From the NCBI RefSeq assembly GCF_012273015.1, contig NZ_CP050954.1, forward strand, positions 2,768,001 to 2,832,000: a DNA stretch of 64,000 nucleotides, in the 5' to 3' direction. Position 1 is the first letter of the stretch, and every line of letters starts with the position of its first letter. The notes under the pieces are model-generated. The model searched no databases. It was given only the letters and a program-made list of their open reading frames with translations, and was not told where the DNA came from. Below are positions 33,648 through 43,130 of this stretch, piece by piece. This DNA comes from Hymenobacter sp. BT18 (GTDB lineage Bacteria; Bacteroidota; Bacteroidia; Cytophagales; Hymenobacteraceae). Both the position numbers and the translations under genes were made by a program.

Positions 33648-35914
33648 TGCTGACGCTCTTCCTCGACTCGCAGCGGGTAGACTTACCGGATGACGCCTCG
33701 CTGGCCCTATCTTACCAAGCTAGTGACCTGGGCTCTTTTGCTTCCCGGGAAGCTAGCCTGAGCGAATCTTTCACGCTCCCGCTAACCAACCGTAACCTGC
33801 GCGTGCTGGGGCTGCCGCATGTGCTGGATTCGGGCACGGATACCCCGTACCGGATGCTGCCGGCCCTGCTGCTGGAGAACGATGTGCAGCTGCTCGAGGG
33901 AATAGCCATTCTCGAAAGTGCCGGGGAAGGGTACGAGGTCACACTGACGTCGCAGGAGGGGGCGCTTTTCTCGCTGGTGAAGGACCGCGGCCTGCGGGAG
34001 CTGGACCTGTCTGCCTATGACCACTCGCTCACGTTCGCGCAGGTGCAGGCCAGCGGCACCCACGACCCCGAAAGGGGCTACCTGTACCCCTTGTACGACG
34101 ATGGCCGCCTGACCCAGCGCACAACCCACCTCAACGGAGGTAACACCATTCACTTCTCGGAACTCAACCCAGCCGTATACTCGGCTGTCGTGCTGCGTCA
34201 GTTAGTGCGCGAGACCCTGGGGTCGGATTGGACGATGAACGGCACCCTGCTCAGCGACTGGCGCTTCATTCGCCATGTGCTGCCCTGCGCCACGCCGGGC
34301 CCGCACCACCGACCAGCCTACACTGATGCCCGAAAAGCCAGCGCGTTCAAGAACAGCCCACAAAGCAACCGAGCCCCTGAGCATGGGTACGTTGACCCCG
34401 TGGTCTTTTTTCAGGATGAGGTAGTAGACCCGGGCAATGTACTGATTCAGCTCCCGTTCGTGGCCACGAACTACCAGCTGCCAGGTGAGTACAGCGACGT
34501 GCGGGTGCAGGTGAGCATGGTGCTGCGTATTGAGGCGCCGAATTTCAATGAGAAGAAAAGCACAGCGCCCAAGGTAACGGCCCGCGTCATTTCGGACTAC
34601 GAGCTCGGGGAGGAGCAGACCGTACTGGAAGGCTGGGGCTACCTCCCCGGCATCTTCATTTACCGCAATGTCGTCTTGGATACCACCTTGAGCCGCCTGC
34701 CGCCCAATGGCACGGTAGCCGTGCAGCTCTTCATCCAGGACGGGCTGCTGGTAACCGTGCAGCCCGGCGCGCAAGTGGTCTTTTCCCTGCTGCCCCGCGC
34801 GTACCCCGAAGGGCCGGTACACCTGGATGCTTCCCTGCCCGACATCAGCCAGGGGGAGTTTCTACAGCTGCTGGCGGTGCAGTTCGGGGCATTGTTCCAG
34901 TGTGATATGGCCACGCGCACCGTGCGCCTGGACTTGCTGCAGGACGTGGACCAGCGCCGCGCTCAGGCCCGGGACTGGACCTACAAGCTCGACCTCTCCC
35001 GCCGCCCCCGGCTATCCTACCGACTTGGCGACTACGCCCAACGCACAACGCTGGCCTATGCCGACAGCCCAGGTGAGACAAGTTTAACGGATCAATATAC
35101 CGGTGAGGGGGCGTTACTTATTCCCGACGCGACGCTGGAACGGACGACAGAAGGCTACACGGCACCCGTAGCGCTTCCCCTGCTGCGGCAGGCCCTCCGG
35201 CAAACCACGGCCCTGGCCTATACCGGTCAGTTTGCATCTGAAATCGGCCGCCTCCTCTGGGTGCCCGGGGTGTTGTGGGAGCCTGGTGGGTACACGTTCT
35301 ATAAAAACCGCTACTACAAAGCCATACGCTTCATGGTCTGGGAGCCGGGCACCCCGCCGCCGGATGATGAGGGCGGCCCGGTCTGGGAGCTCGTCAGCGA
35401 ATCAGTGGTGCACGGCTCGGGGCAGGATTCGCCCACGGTTGCGCTGGTAACGGACCTGCCCTCTTTGGGGGATATTCTGGTAGGCGAGGGCGTGGAAGGG
35501 TTCGGGTTTCTGCCGGCTACCACCATCACGCCCGTGGGGCTGGACTTCGCCGCCGACCTGCTGCCGGCTTACTACCCTATGCTGCAGCGAATGCTGGGCC
35601 GGGTGCAGGTACTTGAGGTGGACGTGCGCCTGAACGCTGTGGACATTGCTGGGTTGGACTTCTCCTATCCCATCCTGCTGAACCTGCCGCACATCCCCGG
35701 GTATGGAGCCCTCCAGGGCTATTTCTACCTGAACCTGATTGATCAATACAACCCTGGCGGCACGGCCCCGGTGGCATGCACCTTGGTCAGCCTCAACAGT
35801 GGGCTGTTCATTCCGGCCGAAGTTGATACCGATCCAGTTTTCGTTCGCGTCACTGAGGCGGGCGAGGCAATACTCACCGAGGCCGGGGAAGCCCGCCTGA
35901 ACGAAGCCCCGTAA
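33647..35914 (+). CDS. Large tail/baseplate protein
   Basis: A 755-residue protein that begins LFLDSQRVDLPDDASLALSY and contains long beta-rich segments. It ends with a short repeat (RVTEAGEAILTEAGEARLNE). Size and place suggest a baseplate hub or distal tail protein of the Bacteroidota-phage type. Its stop overlaps the tape measure start (TAATG). No enzymatic motif was seen. Confidence 0.5.
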   Translation: MLTLFLDSQRVDLPDDASLALSYQASDLGSFASREASLSESFTLPLTNRNLRVLGLPHVLDSGTDTPYRMLPALLLENDVQLLEGIAILESAGEGYEVTLTSQEGALFSLVKDRGLRELDLSAYDHSLTFAQVQASGTHDPERGYLYPLYDDGRLTQRTTHLNGGNTIHFSELNPAVYSAVVLRQLVRETLGSDWTMNGTLLSDWRFIRHVLPCATPGPHHRPAYTDARKASAFKNSPQSNRAPEHGYVDPVVFFQDEVVDPGNVLIQLPFVATNYQLPGEYSDVRVQVSMVLRIEAPNFNEKKSTAPKVTARVISDYELGEEQTVLEGWGYLPGIFIYRNVVLDTTLSRLPPNGTVAVQLFIQDGLLVTVQPGAQVVFSLLPRAYPEGPVHLDASLPDISQGEFLQLLAVQFGALFQCDMATRTVRLDLLQDVDQRRAQARDWTYKLDLSRRPRLSYRLGDYAQRTTLAYADSPGETSLTDQYTGEGALLIPDATLERTTEGYTAPVALPLLRQALRQTTALAYTGQFASEIGRLLWVPGVLWEPGGYTFYKNRYYKAIRFMVWEPGTPPPDDEGGPVWELVSESVVHGSGQDSPTVALVTDLPSLGDILVGEGVEGFGFLPATTITPVGLDFAADLLPAYYPMLQRMLGRVQVLEVDVRLNAVDIAGLDFSYPILLNLPHIPGYGALQGYFYLNLIDQYNPGGTAPVACTLVSLNSGLFIPAEVDTDPVFVRVTEAGEAILTEAGEARLNEAP

Positions 35915-38664
35915 TGGCACAGGAACAGATACTTCTAAAGCTGGACGTAGACTACAACGACAAGCGCGTAGTAGAGCTACAAAAGCAACTCAACGAAAAT
36001 AAGCAGGCCGTTCAGGACCTGAACAAAGCCTTCAAGGAAGGACGGATTTCGGCCGACGATTTGGCCGCCGGACAGGTGCGCCTAAAAAATGAGGCTAGCA
36101 CCCTGCAGAAGGAGCAGGCCGTTCTCAATAAGGCCAGCCGGGATTTTGCCAAAGCCAACCAGGAGGCCGCGGGCTCCATCGACCAGCTCAAGGCCAAGGC
36201 CGCCCAGCTTACCGCGCAGTACAATGCGCTGGGCAAGGAGGAGCGCGAGAACACCGCCGCCGGCAAAGCCCTGCAGGCCGAGTTGCTGGCGGTGAATGAG
36301 GAGCTCAAAGCCGGCGGTTTTGCCGTGGGCGACTTCCGCCGCAACGTGGGCAACTACGCCGGCAGCATCGGGCCACTGGTGCAGGAGCTGGTGAAGCTCC
36401 AGGAGCAGCAGAAGGCCGTAGGGGAGGGGTCTGAGGAATACAAAAAGATTACCACCCAGATAGGCTTTGTTACGCAGGCCGTCCGGGAAGCCGGTGCGAA
36501 ATCCGGCCTGTCTTTCGAGCAGGCCGAAGCCAAGGTAAAGGAGTACGGCGAGAGCATCCGGCCCGTGGTGCAGGAAATCATTCGGCTCGAAAAGGAGCAG
36601 GAGAACCTGGACGAGAGTTCGGATGCCTACTCACGTATTGGCTTCAAGCTGGCCGCCACGCAGAAGAAGCTAGCCGAGGCCCCCGTCGAAACCAAGAAGT
36701 TCGGCACGGCTCTCGTTGAGGCCGCCAAGGGTAGTGATACTCTTGGTGGCGCGGTGGGCCGGGTTACCGGGCTACAGGAGCGTTTCACCCAGGCGCAGGG
36801 GCTAGCGCGCACGGCCCTCGGCGGCACGGCCACGGCCACCAACGTGCTGAAGGTCGCTATGCTGGCCTTGCCCATCTTCCTGATCATCGCCGCCCTGGGT
36901 ACACTCTATACCTACCTGACTCGCACGGCCGAGGGTACCCGGTTGGTGGAAAACGTCTTTGCCCAGGTGGAGGCGACCATCAACGTGGTGATTGACCGGC
37001 TCGGGGTAGTCGGCAAGGCCGTCATGCAGGTGCTCAGCGGGGACTTTGCCCAGGCGGCCAAGACCGCCACCGGCGCCTTCAAAGGCATCGGCGACGAAAT
37101 CGAGCGGGAGGTGAAGCTGGCCGGTGACCTGAGCAAAGCCCGGCAGCAGCTGGACCGCGACACCGTGAACAACATCGACACGAACAAGCGCCTGCTCAAC
37201 GAAGTGGAGCGCCTGAAAAACGTGCGCGACAACGAGGCCAACAGCCTGGCCGTGCGCCGTAAGGCCAACGAGGATGCATTTGCCAAGGAGCTGGAGCGGG
37301 AAAAGACCCTGGCCGATCTGGCCCGGCGCCGTATTGCCATCCTTAAAGCTGAAATAGACCAGCGGGGCGGGTTCGACAAGGTGTCGCTGGAGCAGCTGCG
37401 CGAGTATAAGGAGGCCCAGAACGAACTATCCGACATTCTCGAAGATGCCGCCGGGAAACAGAATGAGTTGATCACGAACCGCTTCGCCCTCAACAAGGAA
37501 GGGATGGAGAAGGAGAAGGAGGCGCGCAACAAGCTGGACGAAGCCATGCTGGCCTCCTACGAGGAAGAAAAGCGCCTGCAGGAGCTAAAGGAGGCCCAGG
37601 CCGAGAAGCAGCTGGAGGATGACATCAAGGTAGCAGCCAACAAGCTGGCCGAGGAGGAGCGCGCGTACCAGCAGAGCCTGAACGACCTGGACTTCTTTCT
37701 TGCGGGCCGCAAACGCGCCATCGAAAAGGACAAAGCCACAGGCCAAATAACGGAGGAGGAGTACCAGAAGGCGCTCTACCTGCTGGATATGTCCTCCTTT
37801 GAAGCCCGGGAGTTGATTCAGAAGAAGTTCAACAAAAGCACAGCCGAACTGGTAGGGCAGCGGGCAGACCGGGAAATTGCTGAGGAAGGCCGCGTAACGG
37901 AGAAGGTACAGGCCGAAACAGAGAAGCGGATAGAAACCGCCGTGGCGCTGGGGCAGGCAATGGGTCAGCTGTTTGCCGACACACTCAGCCAGCAGGGAGT
38001 GACATTGCAGGGCTTCCTGGGTAAATTTATCGTCCTCATCCTGGATGCGCTGGAAAAGCAAGTGCTGGCGCAGCAGGCCGCCGCTACAGCCGCTTCCCTA
38101 GCCAGCCCGGAATCTGTCGCCACGTATGGCACGGCGGGCATCCTAAAGGCAGCGCTCATCAATGGCCTGATTGTGGCGGCCTTTGAGTCAGCCAAGTTCG
38201 CCATATCGGCCGGAACGCAGACCGAGTTTGCCACGGGTGGCGGCATCGAAGGCCCTGGCACCGGCACGTCTGACAGCATACCAGCCTACGGGCCGGGCAA
38301 CTACAGTGGAGCCCCTCGGTATAAACTCAGCAACGGGGAGCACGTCTGGACGGCACAAGAAGTTCAGAATGCTGGCGGCCACAAAGCCGTTGAAGCCATG
38401 CGGGCGCAATTCAAGCACCCGCTCAGCTCCCTGCAGGCGCTGCTACCACAAACTGCTTTCGCTACTGGGGGCGGGGTGCTTGCCCCTGGTATTGCCGATG
38501 GGGGAGCAACGCAGCGAGCAGCCTCGGCGGCCGTGTCGGGACTTGATTACACCGAACTGGCCCGGGCCATGGCCCAACAGCCCGTCTTTGTAAAGGTGCG
38601 CGACGTAACCAATGCCCAGCAGCGCAAAGCAATCATCACCAATAAAATCACGCTAGGTAAGTAA
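35914..38664 (+). CDS. Tape measure protein
   Basis: A 916-residue protein that sets tail length. Residues 1-290 are heptad-rich coiled coil (ELQKQLNENKQAVQDLNKAF). A hydrophobic segment follows near 308-330 (LALPIFLIIAALGTLYTYLT), then more coiled coil and an Ala-rich region. The C-terminus is Gly-rich with YKLSNGEHVWTAQEVQNAGG, a phrase typical of tape-measure ends. It implies a long tail, whether contractile or not; no sheath gene was recognised. Confidence 0.88.
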   Translation: MAQEQILLKLDVDYNDKRVVELQKQLNENKQAVQDLNKAFKEGRISADDLAAGQVRLKNEASTLQKEQAVLNKASRDFAKANQEAAGSIDQLKAKAAQLTAQYNALGKEERENTAAGKALQAELLAVNEELKAGGFAVGDFRRNVGNYAGSIGPLVQELVKLQEQQKAVGEGSEEYKKITTQIGFVTQAVREAGAKSGLSFEQAEAKVKEYGESIRPVVQEIIRLEKEQENLDESSDAYSRIGFKLAATQKKLAEAPVETKKFGTALVEAAKGSDTLGGAVGRVTGLQERFTQAQGLARTALGGTATATNVLKVAMLALPIFLIIAALGTLYTYLTRTAEGTRLVENVFAQVEATINVVIDRLGVVGKAVMQVLSGDFAQAAKTATGAFKGIGDEIEREVKLAGDLSKARQQLDRDTVNNIDTNKRLLNEVERLKNVRDNEANSLAVRRKANEDAFAKELEREKTLADLARRRIAILKAEIDQRGGFDKVSLEQLREYKEAQNELSDILEDAAGKQNELITNRFALNKEGMEKEKEARNKLDEAMLASYEEEKRLQELKEAQAEKQLEDDIKVAANKLAEEERAYQQSLNDLDFFLAGRKRAIEKDKATGQITEEEYQKALYLLDMSSFEARELIQKKFNKSTAELVGQRADREIAEEGRVTEKVQAETEKRIETAVALGQAMGQLFADTLSQQGVTLQGFLGKFIVLILDALEKQVLAQQAAATAASLASPESVATYGTAGILKAALINGLIVAAFESAKFAISAGTQTEFATGGGIEGPGTGTSDSIPAYGPGNYSGAPRYKLSNGEHVWTAQEVQNAGGHKAVEAMRAQFKHPLSSLQALLPQTAFATGGGVLAPGIADGGATQRAASAAVSGLDYTELARAMAQQPVFVKVRDVTNAQQRKAIITNKITLGK

Positions 38665-39237
38665 CTACCAGTCCTTCTTTGATTGCTGCATGGCCTGCTT
38701 CAGCGCTTCTACCTGCTGGCGGCTAACCTCATCGATAGACTCAGTGGCTTTCAAAAGGGCTGGCTTCGGCTGGCCCTTTTTCGTCATGTACACGCTGCGG
38801 GCGGGGTCATACATGGTTTCCAGTGAGGTTTTGCCCGGCGCCTCTGGCTGCTGCGCATTGACAGGCACTCGGGAAATGGCATAGTTCGCCAGCTCATACC
38901 GGTAGCGCCCATCCTTTACTTCCACTTTGATGGTGCGCCACAACCGATGCTCAAGCGCAAGCCCGGCTTGGGTGAGAAATAAAGGGCTGAAGCCCTCTGC
39001 TATCAAGCGTCCGCTGGCCGCGTCCTGCGTGACGATGCTGCTTTTACCGGTCTTAAAAGAGCCCAGCAGCCATTCCTGGGCCCGGCTGTAAAGTTCCGAC
39101 TGGGTGGCCCCAGCTACTTGCACAACACCAGAGTATGTAATCTGGTGCGTAGTGGAATCCAGGGGCAAGGGGTTCTGCCACGTCTGCGCGAAGGATGCAG
39201 TCGGGAATAGTAGCAGGAGCAGTACCAGGAGTTTCAT
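38665..39237 (-). CDS. Exported DUF4468 protein in prophage (likely moron)
   Basis: A 190-residue protein with a signal peptide (KLLVLLLLLFPTASFAQ) and a DUF4468 domain: PLPLDSTTHQITYSGVVQVA, SELYSRAQEWL, and later KVEVKDGRYRYELANYAIS. The same family is encoded by the host at 13097-13633. The gene points against the structural genes and directly abuts the tape measure stop. Such reverse-strand exported proteins are usually lysogenic-conversion genes. The ATG at 39237 is preferred over a TTG upstream. Confidence 0.78.
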   Translation of the reverse strand: MKLLVLLLLLFPTASFAQTWQNPLPLDSTTHQITYSGVVQVAGATQSELYSRAQEWLLGSFKTGKSSIVTQDAASGRLIAEGFSPLFLTQAGLALEHRLWRTIKVEVKDGRYRYELANYAISRVPVNAQQPEAPGKTSLETMYDPARSVYMTKKGQPKPALLKATESIDEVSRQQVEALKQAMQQSKKDW

Positions 39238-39269
39238 GGCCGGCAATGTAGCAAAACGCCGGCCAAGTG

Positions 39270-39470
39270 TCAGGGCTTACCGCCTACGGTCGGGCCGCTG
39301 GTACGGTAGGTCCGGTGGATTTCCCCCCGGCCCAACGCGTTGACTACTGGGGCTACAAAACTCTGCAGGGTCGTGTGGCCCTCATCGTCTTTGAGCTTTT
39401 CCAGTGCCTCATATATCTCTGAGGTGACCTTGATGCGCAGGTCGCGCATGGGCTTCTTCTGCTCAGTCAT
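39270..39470 (-). CDS. Small ribbon-helix-helix-like regulator
   Basis: A 66-residue protein whose core (RDLRIKVTSEIYEALEKLKD then TLQSFVAPVVNAL) fits a ribbon-helix-helix fold: one strand and two helices. It probably represses its own promoter, where a 13-bp palindrome overlaps the -7 box. It is upstream of the DUF4468 gene on the same strand and may control it in one operon. Confidence 0.65.
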   Translation of the reverse strand: MTEQKKPMRDLRIKVTSEIYEALEKLKDDEGHTTLQSFVAPVVNALGRGEIHRTYRTSGPTVGGKP

Positions 39471-39492
39471 AACGGGTATAGTTTATGCCGCA

Positions 39493-39508
39493 ATTTGTGG
39501 CAAATCTA
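39493..39508 (-). promoter_or_regulatory. Promoter with overlapping palindromic operator
   Basis: On the minus strand an exact -7 box TAGATTTG (39508-39501) overlaps the perfect palindrome ATTTG-TGG-CAAAT (39493-39505). The RHH gene starts about 24 bases beyond the expected transcription start. This suits autoregulation of the reverse cassette. Confidence 0.55.
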
Positions 39509-39543
39509 CCCCGCTAGTTATTCGGGCACTGCATCTTTACCCT

Positions 39544-40728
39544 ATGCATGTTGCAAAGGTAAATTTTGGAGAAACGATAGGTAGCGGGGACTGCTTCTGG
39601 GGGACTACCCTGATGGAGGTTCGTTATCTGTGTGAAGGGTATAGTGCCTTTGATTCTTCGCTGGAGCAGCAGCTGCCCGAGGTCGTTGAATTGCACTTTT
39701 GGAAGTGCTACGGCGGCGAGGTCTACGAGGGTTACTCCATCTACAACTACCTGCGCGGCCTGGCCAAGCAGGGCGTTGTGGTGAAAAGCTATAGCCACGG
39801 CCTGTGCGCCTCCATTGCCGTGCTGGTGTACCTGGCCGGGGATGAGCGCTACACCGATGAAGCCAGCCAATTCTTCACCCACAAGCCCATGTGCGACCTG
39901 GGGGCTTACGCCAACGCCGACGACATGCGCACGGCCGCCAACTCGCTGGATAAAATCCAGGACCAGATAGCGGGTGTGTACGCCTCCCGGGGCGGCATGA
40001 GTGCCGAGCAAGCCCAGGCCTTTATGAATTCAGATGCTTGGATAACGGCCGATGAAGCCGTTGCCGCTGGCTTCGCCACGGCCAAAACCAGCGGCGAACT
40101 GGTAGCTCCTGCGGGAGCTGAGAAGGTCATCAACTACTTCAAACCTCCACAAACCCCGCAGAACATGGCTATTACGCCCGCTGACGAACAACGCCTCGTT
40201 GATAAGTTTATCAATGCGGCCAAAGCCTTCTTCCTGCCGCGCAACGAAGCGGCCGAAGAAACTTCGGCTACGACGAACATGACCGTTGCCCTCGCTGATG
40301 GCACTTCCATTTACGTGGACGCTGCCGGCGACGACATTGCCCAGGGCGACCTGGTGTACACGGATGAGGCCATGACCACGGTGGCCGCCGATGGCGACTA
40401 CACCCTCGCCGATGGTCGCACCATTGCCGTGGCTGCTGGTGCCATTACCTCCATCACGGAGGCTCCCGAGAACAACGCCGGCGCCACCAACACCGCCGAC
40501 CTGGAAGCCGCCAACGCCCGCATTGCGGAGCTGGAGGCCGAGGTAGCCGCAAAGACCAACGAGGTAACCAACGCCACCAACACAGTGCGCGCCCTGCAGA
40601 ACAAGCTCAAGACGGTGCCCGGCGCGGGCAACCCCACGCCTCCCGGCTCCACCAACAGCCTGCCCATCAAAACCGGCAGCGCCAAGCCTGCTGCTCAAAA
40701 CTCGCTGCCCATTCGCACGCAAGCCTAA
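39544..40728 (+). CDS. ClpP-like head maturation protease with C-terminal scaffold-like part
   Basis: A 394-residue protein. Residues 1-200 are a ClpP/S14-type prohead protease: the catalytic Ser90 lies in SHGLCASIAV and His113 in FFTHKPMCDLG. It trims head proteins during assembly. Residues about 240-310 form a small beta domain (TVALADGTSIYVDAAGDDIA), followed by a coiled coil (LEAANARIAELEAEVAAKTN) that may serve as scaffold. The ATG at 39544 is chosen because the frame upstream overlaps the reverse cassette. The major capsid gene follows. Confidence 0.85.
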   Translation: MHVAKVNFGETIGSGDCFWGTTLMEVRYLCEGYSAFDSSLEQQLPEVVELHFWKCYGGEVYEGYSIYNYLRGLAKQGVVVKSYSHGLCASIAVLVYLAGDERYTDEASQFFTHKPMCDLGAYANADDMRTAANSLDKIQDQIAGVYASRGGMSAEQAQAFMNSDAWITADEAVAAGFATAKTSGELVAPAGAEKVINYFKPPQTPQNMAITPADEQRLVDKFINAAKAFFLPRNEAAEETSATTNMTVALADGTSIYVDAAGDDIAQGDLVYTDEAMTTVAADGDYTLADGRTIAVAAGAITSITEAPENNAGATNTADLEAANARIAELEAEVAAKTNEVTNATNTVRALQNKLKTVPGAGNPTPPGSTNSLPIKTGSAKPAAQNSLPIRTQA

Positions 40729-40797
40729 ACGCAGCGCCGCCCTTTCTGAGGCTCAGATATTCCTCTCTCTTCCCATTCGCACTCAAGCCTAAACGCA
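40708..40797 (+). repeat. Direct repeat at the protease 3' end
   Basis: Bases 40708-40733, encoding the last protease residues and its stop, recur at 40772-40797 with one mismatch, ending two bases before the capsid ATG. This looks like a local duplication that rebuilt the capsid leader. Confidence 0.75.
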
Positions 40798-40798
40798 C

Positions 40799-41914
40799 AT
40801 GGCCATTCCCGTTTACATCGAATCAGCAACCTACGCCGGCAATCAGGTAGATACCCCCGGCGACGTTATCAAGCGCGGGGTGTTCAACACCCAGGACCTG
40901 GCCATGCTTGGCTTCACCGTGCGTGAAGACGTGGTCGTGCGCGAGCAGATGTACCTGCTCTCGGCGCAGGAGAACATCACCCGCAAGCGCACTGGCTGCG
41001 GGGAGCGAACCAACACCGGCCGCCTCATTGCCCGCGAGAAGTGGCTGGAGGTGGAGAACATGCAAATCTGGGACGAAATCTGCGCCGAGGATTTCGGCGG
41101 CACCTTCTGGGAGCTGTACCGCAAGAAAGGTGGTGACGTGAACAACCTGGACGGCACGCTGATTCAGGACGTGCTCAACGAGTTGTACAGCAACATCTGG
41201 AAGCGCGACATGCTGACCATCGTGCAGTTTGGCGACACCAGCATCAACCCCGGCGTAAAGCCCGCCACCCCCGGCCCCGAAGCCACGTCGGCCGAAAAGG
41301 CCGCCTACCAGCTCTACATGCTGAAGGCGACCCTCGCCTCGCAGGATGGCTTCTGGAAAAAGGTATTCACCGGCGTAGGGCTGAAAAATGCCGATGCCGC
41401 CGACCCTGATGGTATCGTGCGCGCCGTGACGATTGACCAAGCTGCCGCCCTACCGGAGCACTACACCCGCGATGTGCTGTTGCCGGCCCTTTACAACGGC
41501 CAGTCTGACCTGATGGACGAGGTAGACGACAGCGAGAAGCGCTTCGTGCTGAGCCGTTCGCTGTACGCCAACCTGGAAGCCTCGCTGCGCAACCCCGGCG
41601 TTACGCTGGAGAAAGCCTACGACATCTTCCGCGACGGTGCTGGCGAAATCCGCTTCAACGGCATCCTCGTCGTGAAGAACAAGCTCATCGAGCAGCGGGC
41701 CCTCACGCCCTATGCCGCTGGCGACCCCCGCACCTTCAAGCGCCGGGCTTACCTGATCGTGGACGGTGGCTTCCAAGTGGGCACTGACACGATTCAGGAG
41801 TCGCAGACCATGAAGACATGGTACTCGGACGACACCGACCTGAACAACATCCGCATCCGCTACAAGCTGGGTACCCAGTACGTGGACGGGGACGTGCTGG
41901 TAGTTGCCTACTAG
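40799..41914 (+). CDS. Major capsid protein
   Basis: A 371-residue protein with even codon use and mixed alpha/beta composition, directly after the maturation protease. The N-terminal part (EDVVVREQMYLLSAQENITR) and the C-terminal end (RYKLGTQYVDGDVLVVAY) suit the HK97-fold P and A domains. The call rests on position, size and lack of any other candidate rather than on a sequence motif. A GC-rich hairpin follows. Confidence 0.75.
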   Translation: MAIPVYIESATYAGNQVDTPGDVIKRGVFNTQDLAMLGFTVREDVVVREQMYLLSAQENITRKRTGCGERTNTGRLIAREKWLEVENMQIWDEICAEDFGGTFWELYRKKGGDVNNLDGTLIQDVLNELYSNIWKRDMLTIVQFGDTSINPGVKPATPGPEATSAEKAAYQLYMLKATLASQDGFWKKVFTGVGLKNADAADPDGIVRAVTIDQAAALPEHYTRDVLLPALYNGQSDLMDEVDDSEKRFVLSRSLYANLEASLRNPGVTLEKAYDIFRDGAGEIRFNGILVVKNKLIEQRALTPYAAGDPRTFKRRAYLIVDGGFQVGTDTIQESQTMKTWYSDDTDLNNIRIRYKLGTQYVDGDVLVVAY

Positions 41915-41924
41915 AAACCGCTCT

Positions 41925-41951
41925 ACCGGCCTGCCTTCGGGTGGGGCCGGT
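41925..41951 (+). terminator. Hairpin after the capsid gene
   Basis: ACCGGCC (41925-41931) and GGCCGGT (41945-41951) form a stem with a TTCG-type inner loop. There is no good T-run, so it may limit read-through or protect the capsid mRNA. Confidence 0.45.
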
Positions 41952-41981
41952 TAAGTGTTTCACCTCTCACTTGCTTTCCCT

Positions 41982-42560
41982 ATGTCCGCCTGCGCACTCA
42001 ATCTCTCCAGCCTACTGCCTTCCTGCGAGGCCCTGAACAAGCCGGGTGGCACCCGGGATTTCCTCTACACCGTTCGCAAAGCGGATATCACGTCCGTTTC
42101 ACGCGCCACTGATGGCACGGTAACGGGTGTCACGGTGACCACCGGAGCCCTGAAAAAGCACCGGGGCCGCAAGTTCCAGAACAAGGGCGACTATGAGCTG
42201 CAAACCTCGGCAACGGGTGTGCGCACGTTCCTGCACAAGGTAACCGACCGCCTTTACCACGACACCCAGGTCGAGCGCACCTCCATTGAGGCGCTGGCCA
42301 ACGTGGAAGACCTCGTTGTTTTCCTGCCTACCAACGCCTCGCAGATTGAAATCTACGGCTTGGACCTGGGCCTTTCGCCTGCTACCGGCAAAGGTGGCAC
42401 CGGCGTAGCCCTCGGCGACGACAACACCTTCCTCTTCGAGTTCCAGGGCTCGGAGTCAAAGCTGCCGGTGCTGTTCCAGGCGCCGAACGTGGTCGGCCCG
42501 CCTGCGCTGTCCGGTATCGACGCTTCGGTGGCGTTCCTGGATGACTTGGTAGGCGCGTAA
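41982..42560 (+). CDS. Phage structural protein, unknown
   Basis: A 192-residue beta-rich protein (RDFLYTVRKADITSVSRATD, GVRTFLHKVTDRLYHDTQVE) of about the size of tail-tube or head-decoration proteins. It ends one base before the next start. The ATG at 41982 gives a sensible N-terminus. Function open. Confidence 0.55.
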   Translation: MSACALNLSSLLPSCEALNKPGGTRDFLYTVRKADITSVSRATDGTVTGVTVTTGALKKHRGRKFQNKGDYELQTSATGVRTFLHKVTDRLYHDTQVERTSIEALANVEDLVVFLPTNASQIEIYGLDLGLSPATGKGGTGVALGDDNTFLFEFQGSESKLPVLFQAPNVVGPPALSGIDASVAFLDDLVGA

Positions 42561-43118
42561 GTGGCCTCCCTGCTCGAACGGGCCCGCTCCTTTGACGGGC
42601 GGCCCGGCACGGCCGAAGGCATTGCCCAACTGCAGCAGCTCTACTACGACATCACGGGCTACGCCCGGGCCTGCACGGCCTGCCACTGGTACGAGCTGCT
42701 CACCGAAGTCGAACAATTCGCCGCCCTCGGCATCGACCGGGAGCCGCACCCACCTTACTCTTCTCAACTTATGGCTACTACGGGCAAATTCCGCTGGAAG
42801 CAGAGCTTCAAAAAGCAAACCGCCATCCTCAACGACCCCGAAACGCGGGTTGTGGGCATCAACAACTTCGCCGACACCGACGAGCCGCTGCTCCGCCGGC
42901 ATGGCTACGGCCATCTGATCGAGAAAAACCCCGACTACCAGGAGCCGACCGCCGCGTCGGAGCCGACGGAGGATGATGACGCGCTGCCCGCCCTGAGCCA
43001 CCTGAATAAGTCGGAGCTGCGGGCCGCCTACGAGGCCGAAATCGGGGAAGCCCCGGCCGAAGACCTCACCAAAGCCCAGCTCACCGAAGCCATTGAGGCG
43101 AAACGTGCCACTGCTTAA
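42561..43118 (+). CDS. Phage protein with C-terminal HeH/SAP-like domain
   Basis: A 185-residue protein from a GTG immediately after the previous stop. Residues 1-70 carry CTACHW and look separate from the rest. A Met at residue 71 (base 42771) begins ATTGKFRWKQSFKKQTAILN, which resembles a fresh protein start. The C-terminus (LNKSELRAAYEAEIG, DLTKAQLTEAIEAKR) is a short HeH/SAP-type helical motif. It may be one protein or two fused; function unknown. Confidence 0.55.
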   Translation: MASLLERARSFDGRPGTAEGIAQLQQLYYDITGYARACTACHWYELLTEVEQFAALGIDREPHPPYSSQLMATTGKFRWKQSFKKQTAILNDPETRVVGINNFADTDEPLLRRHGYGHLIEKNPDYQEPTAASEPTEDDDALPALSHLNKSELRAAYEAEIGEAPAEDLTKAQLTEAIEAKRATA

Positions 43119-43130
43119 AAATAACCCGCT

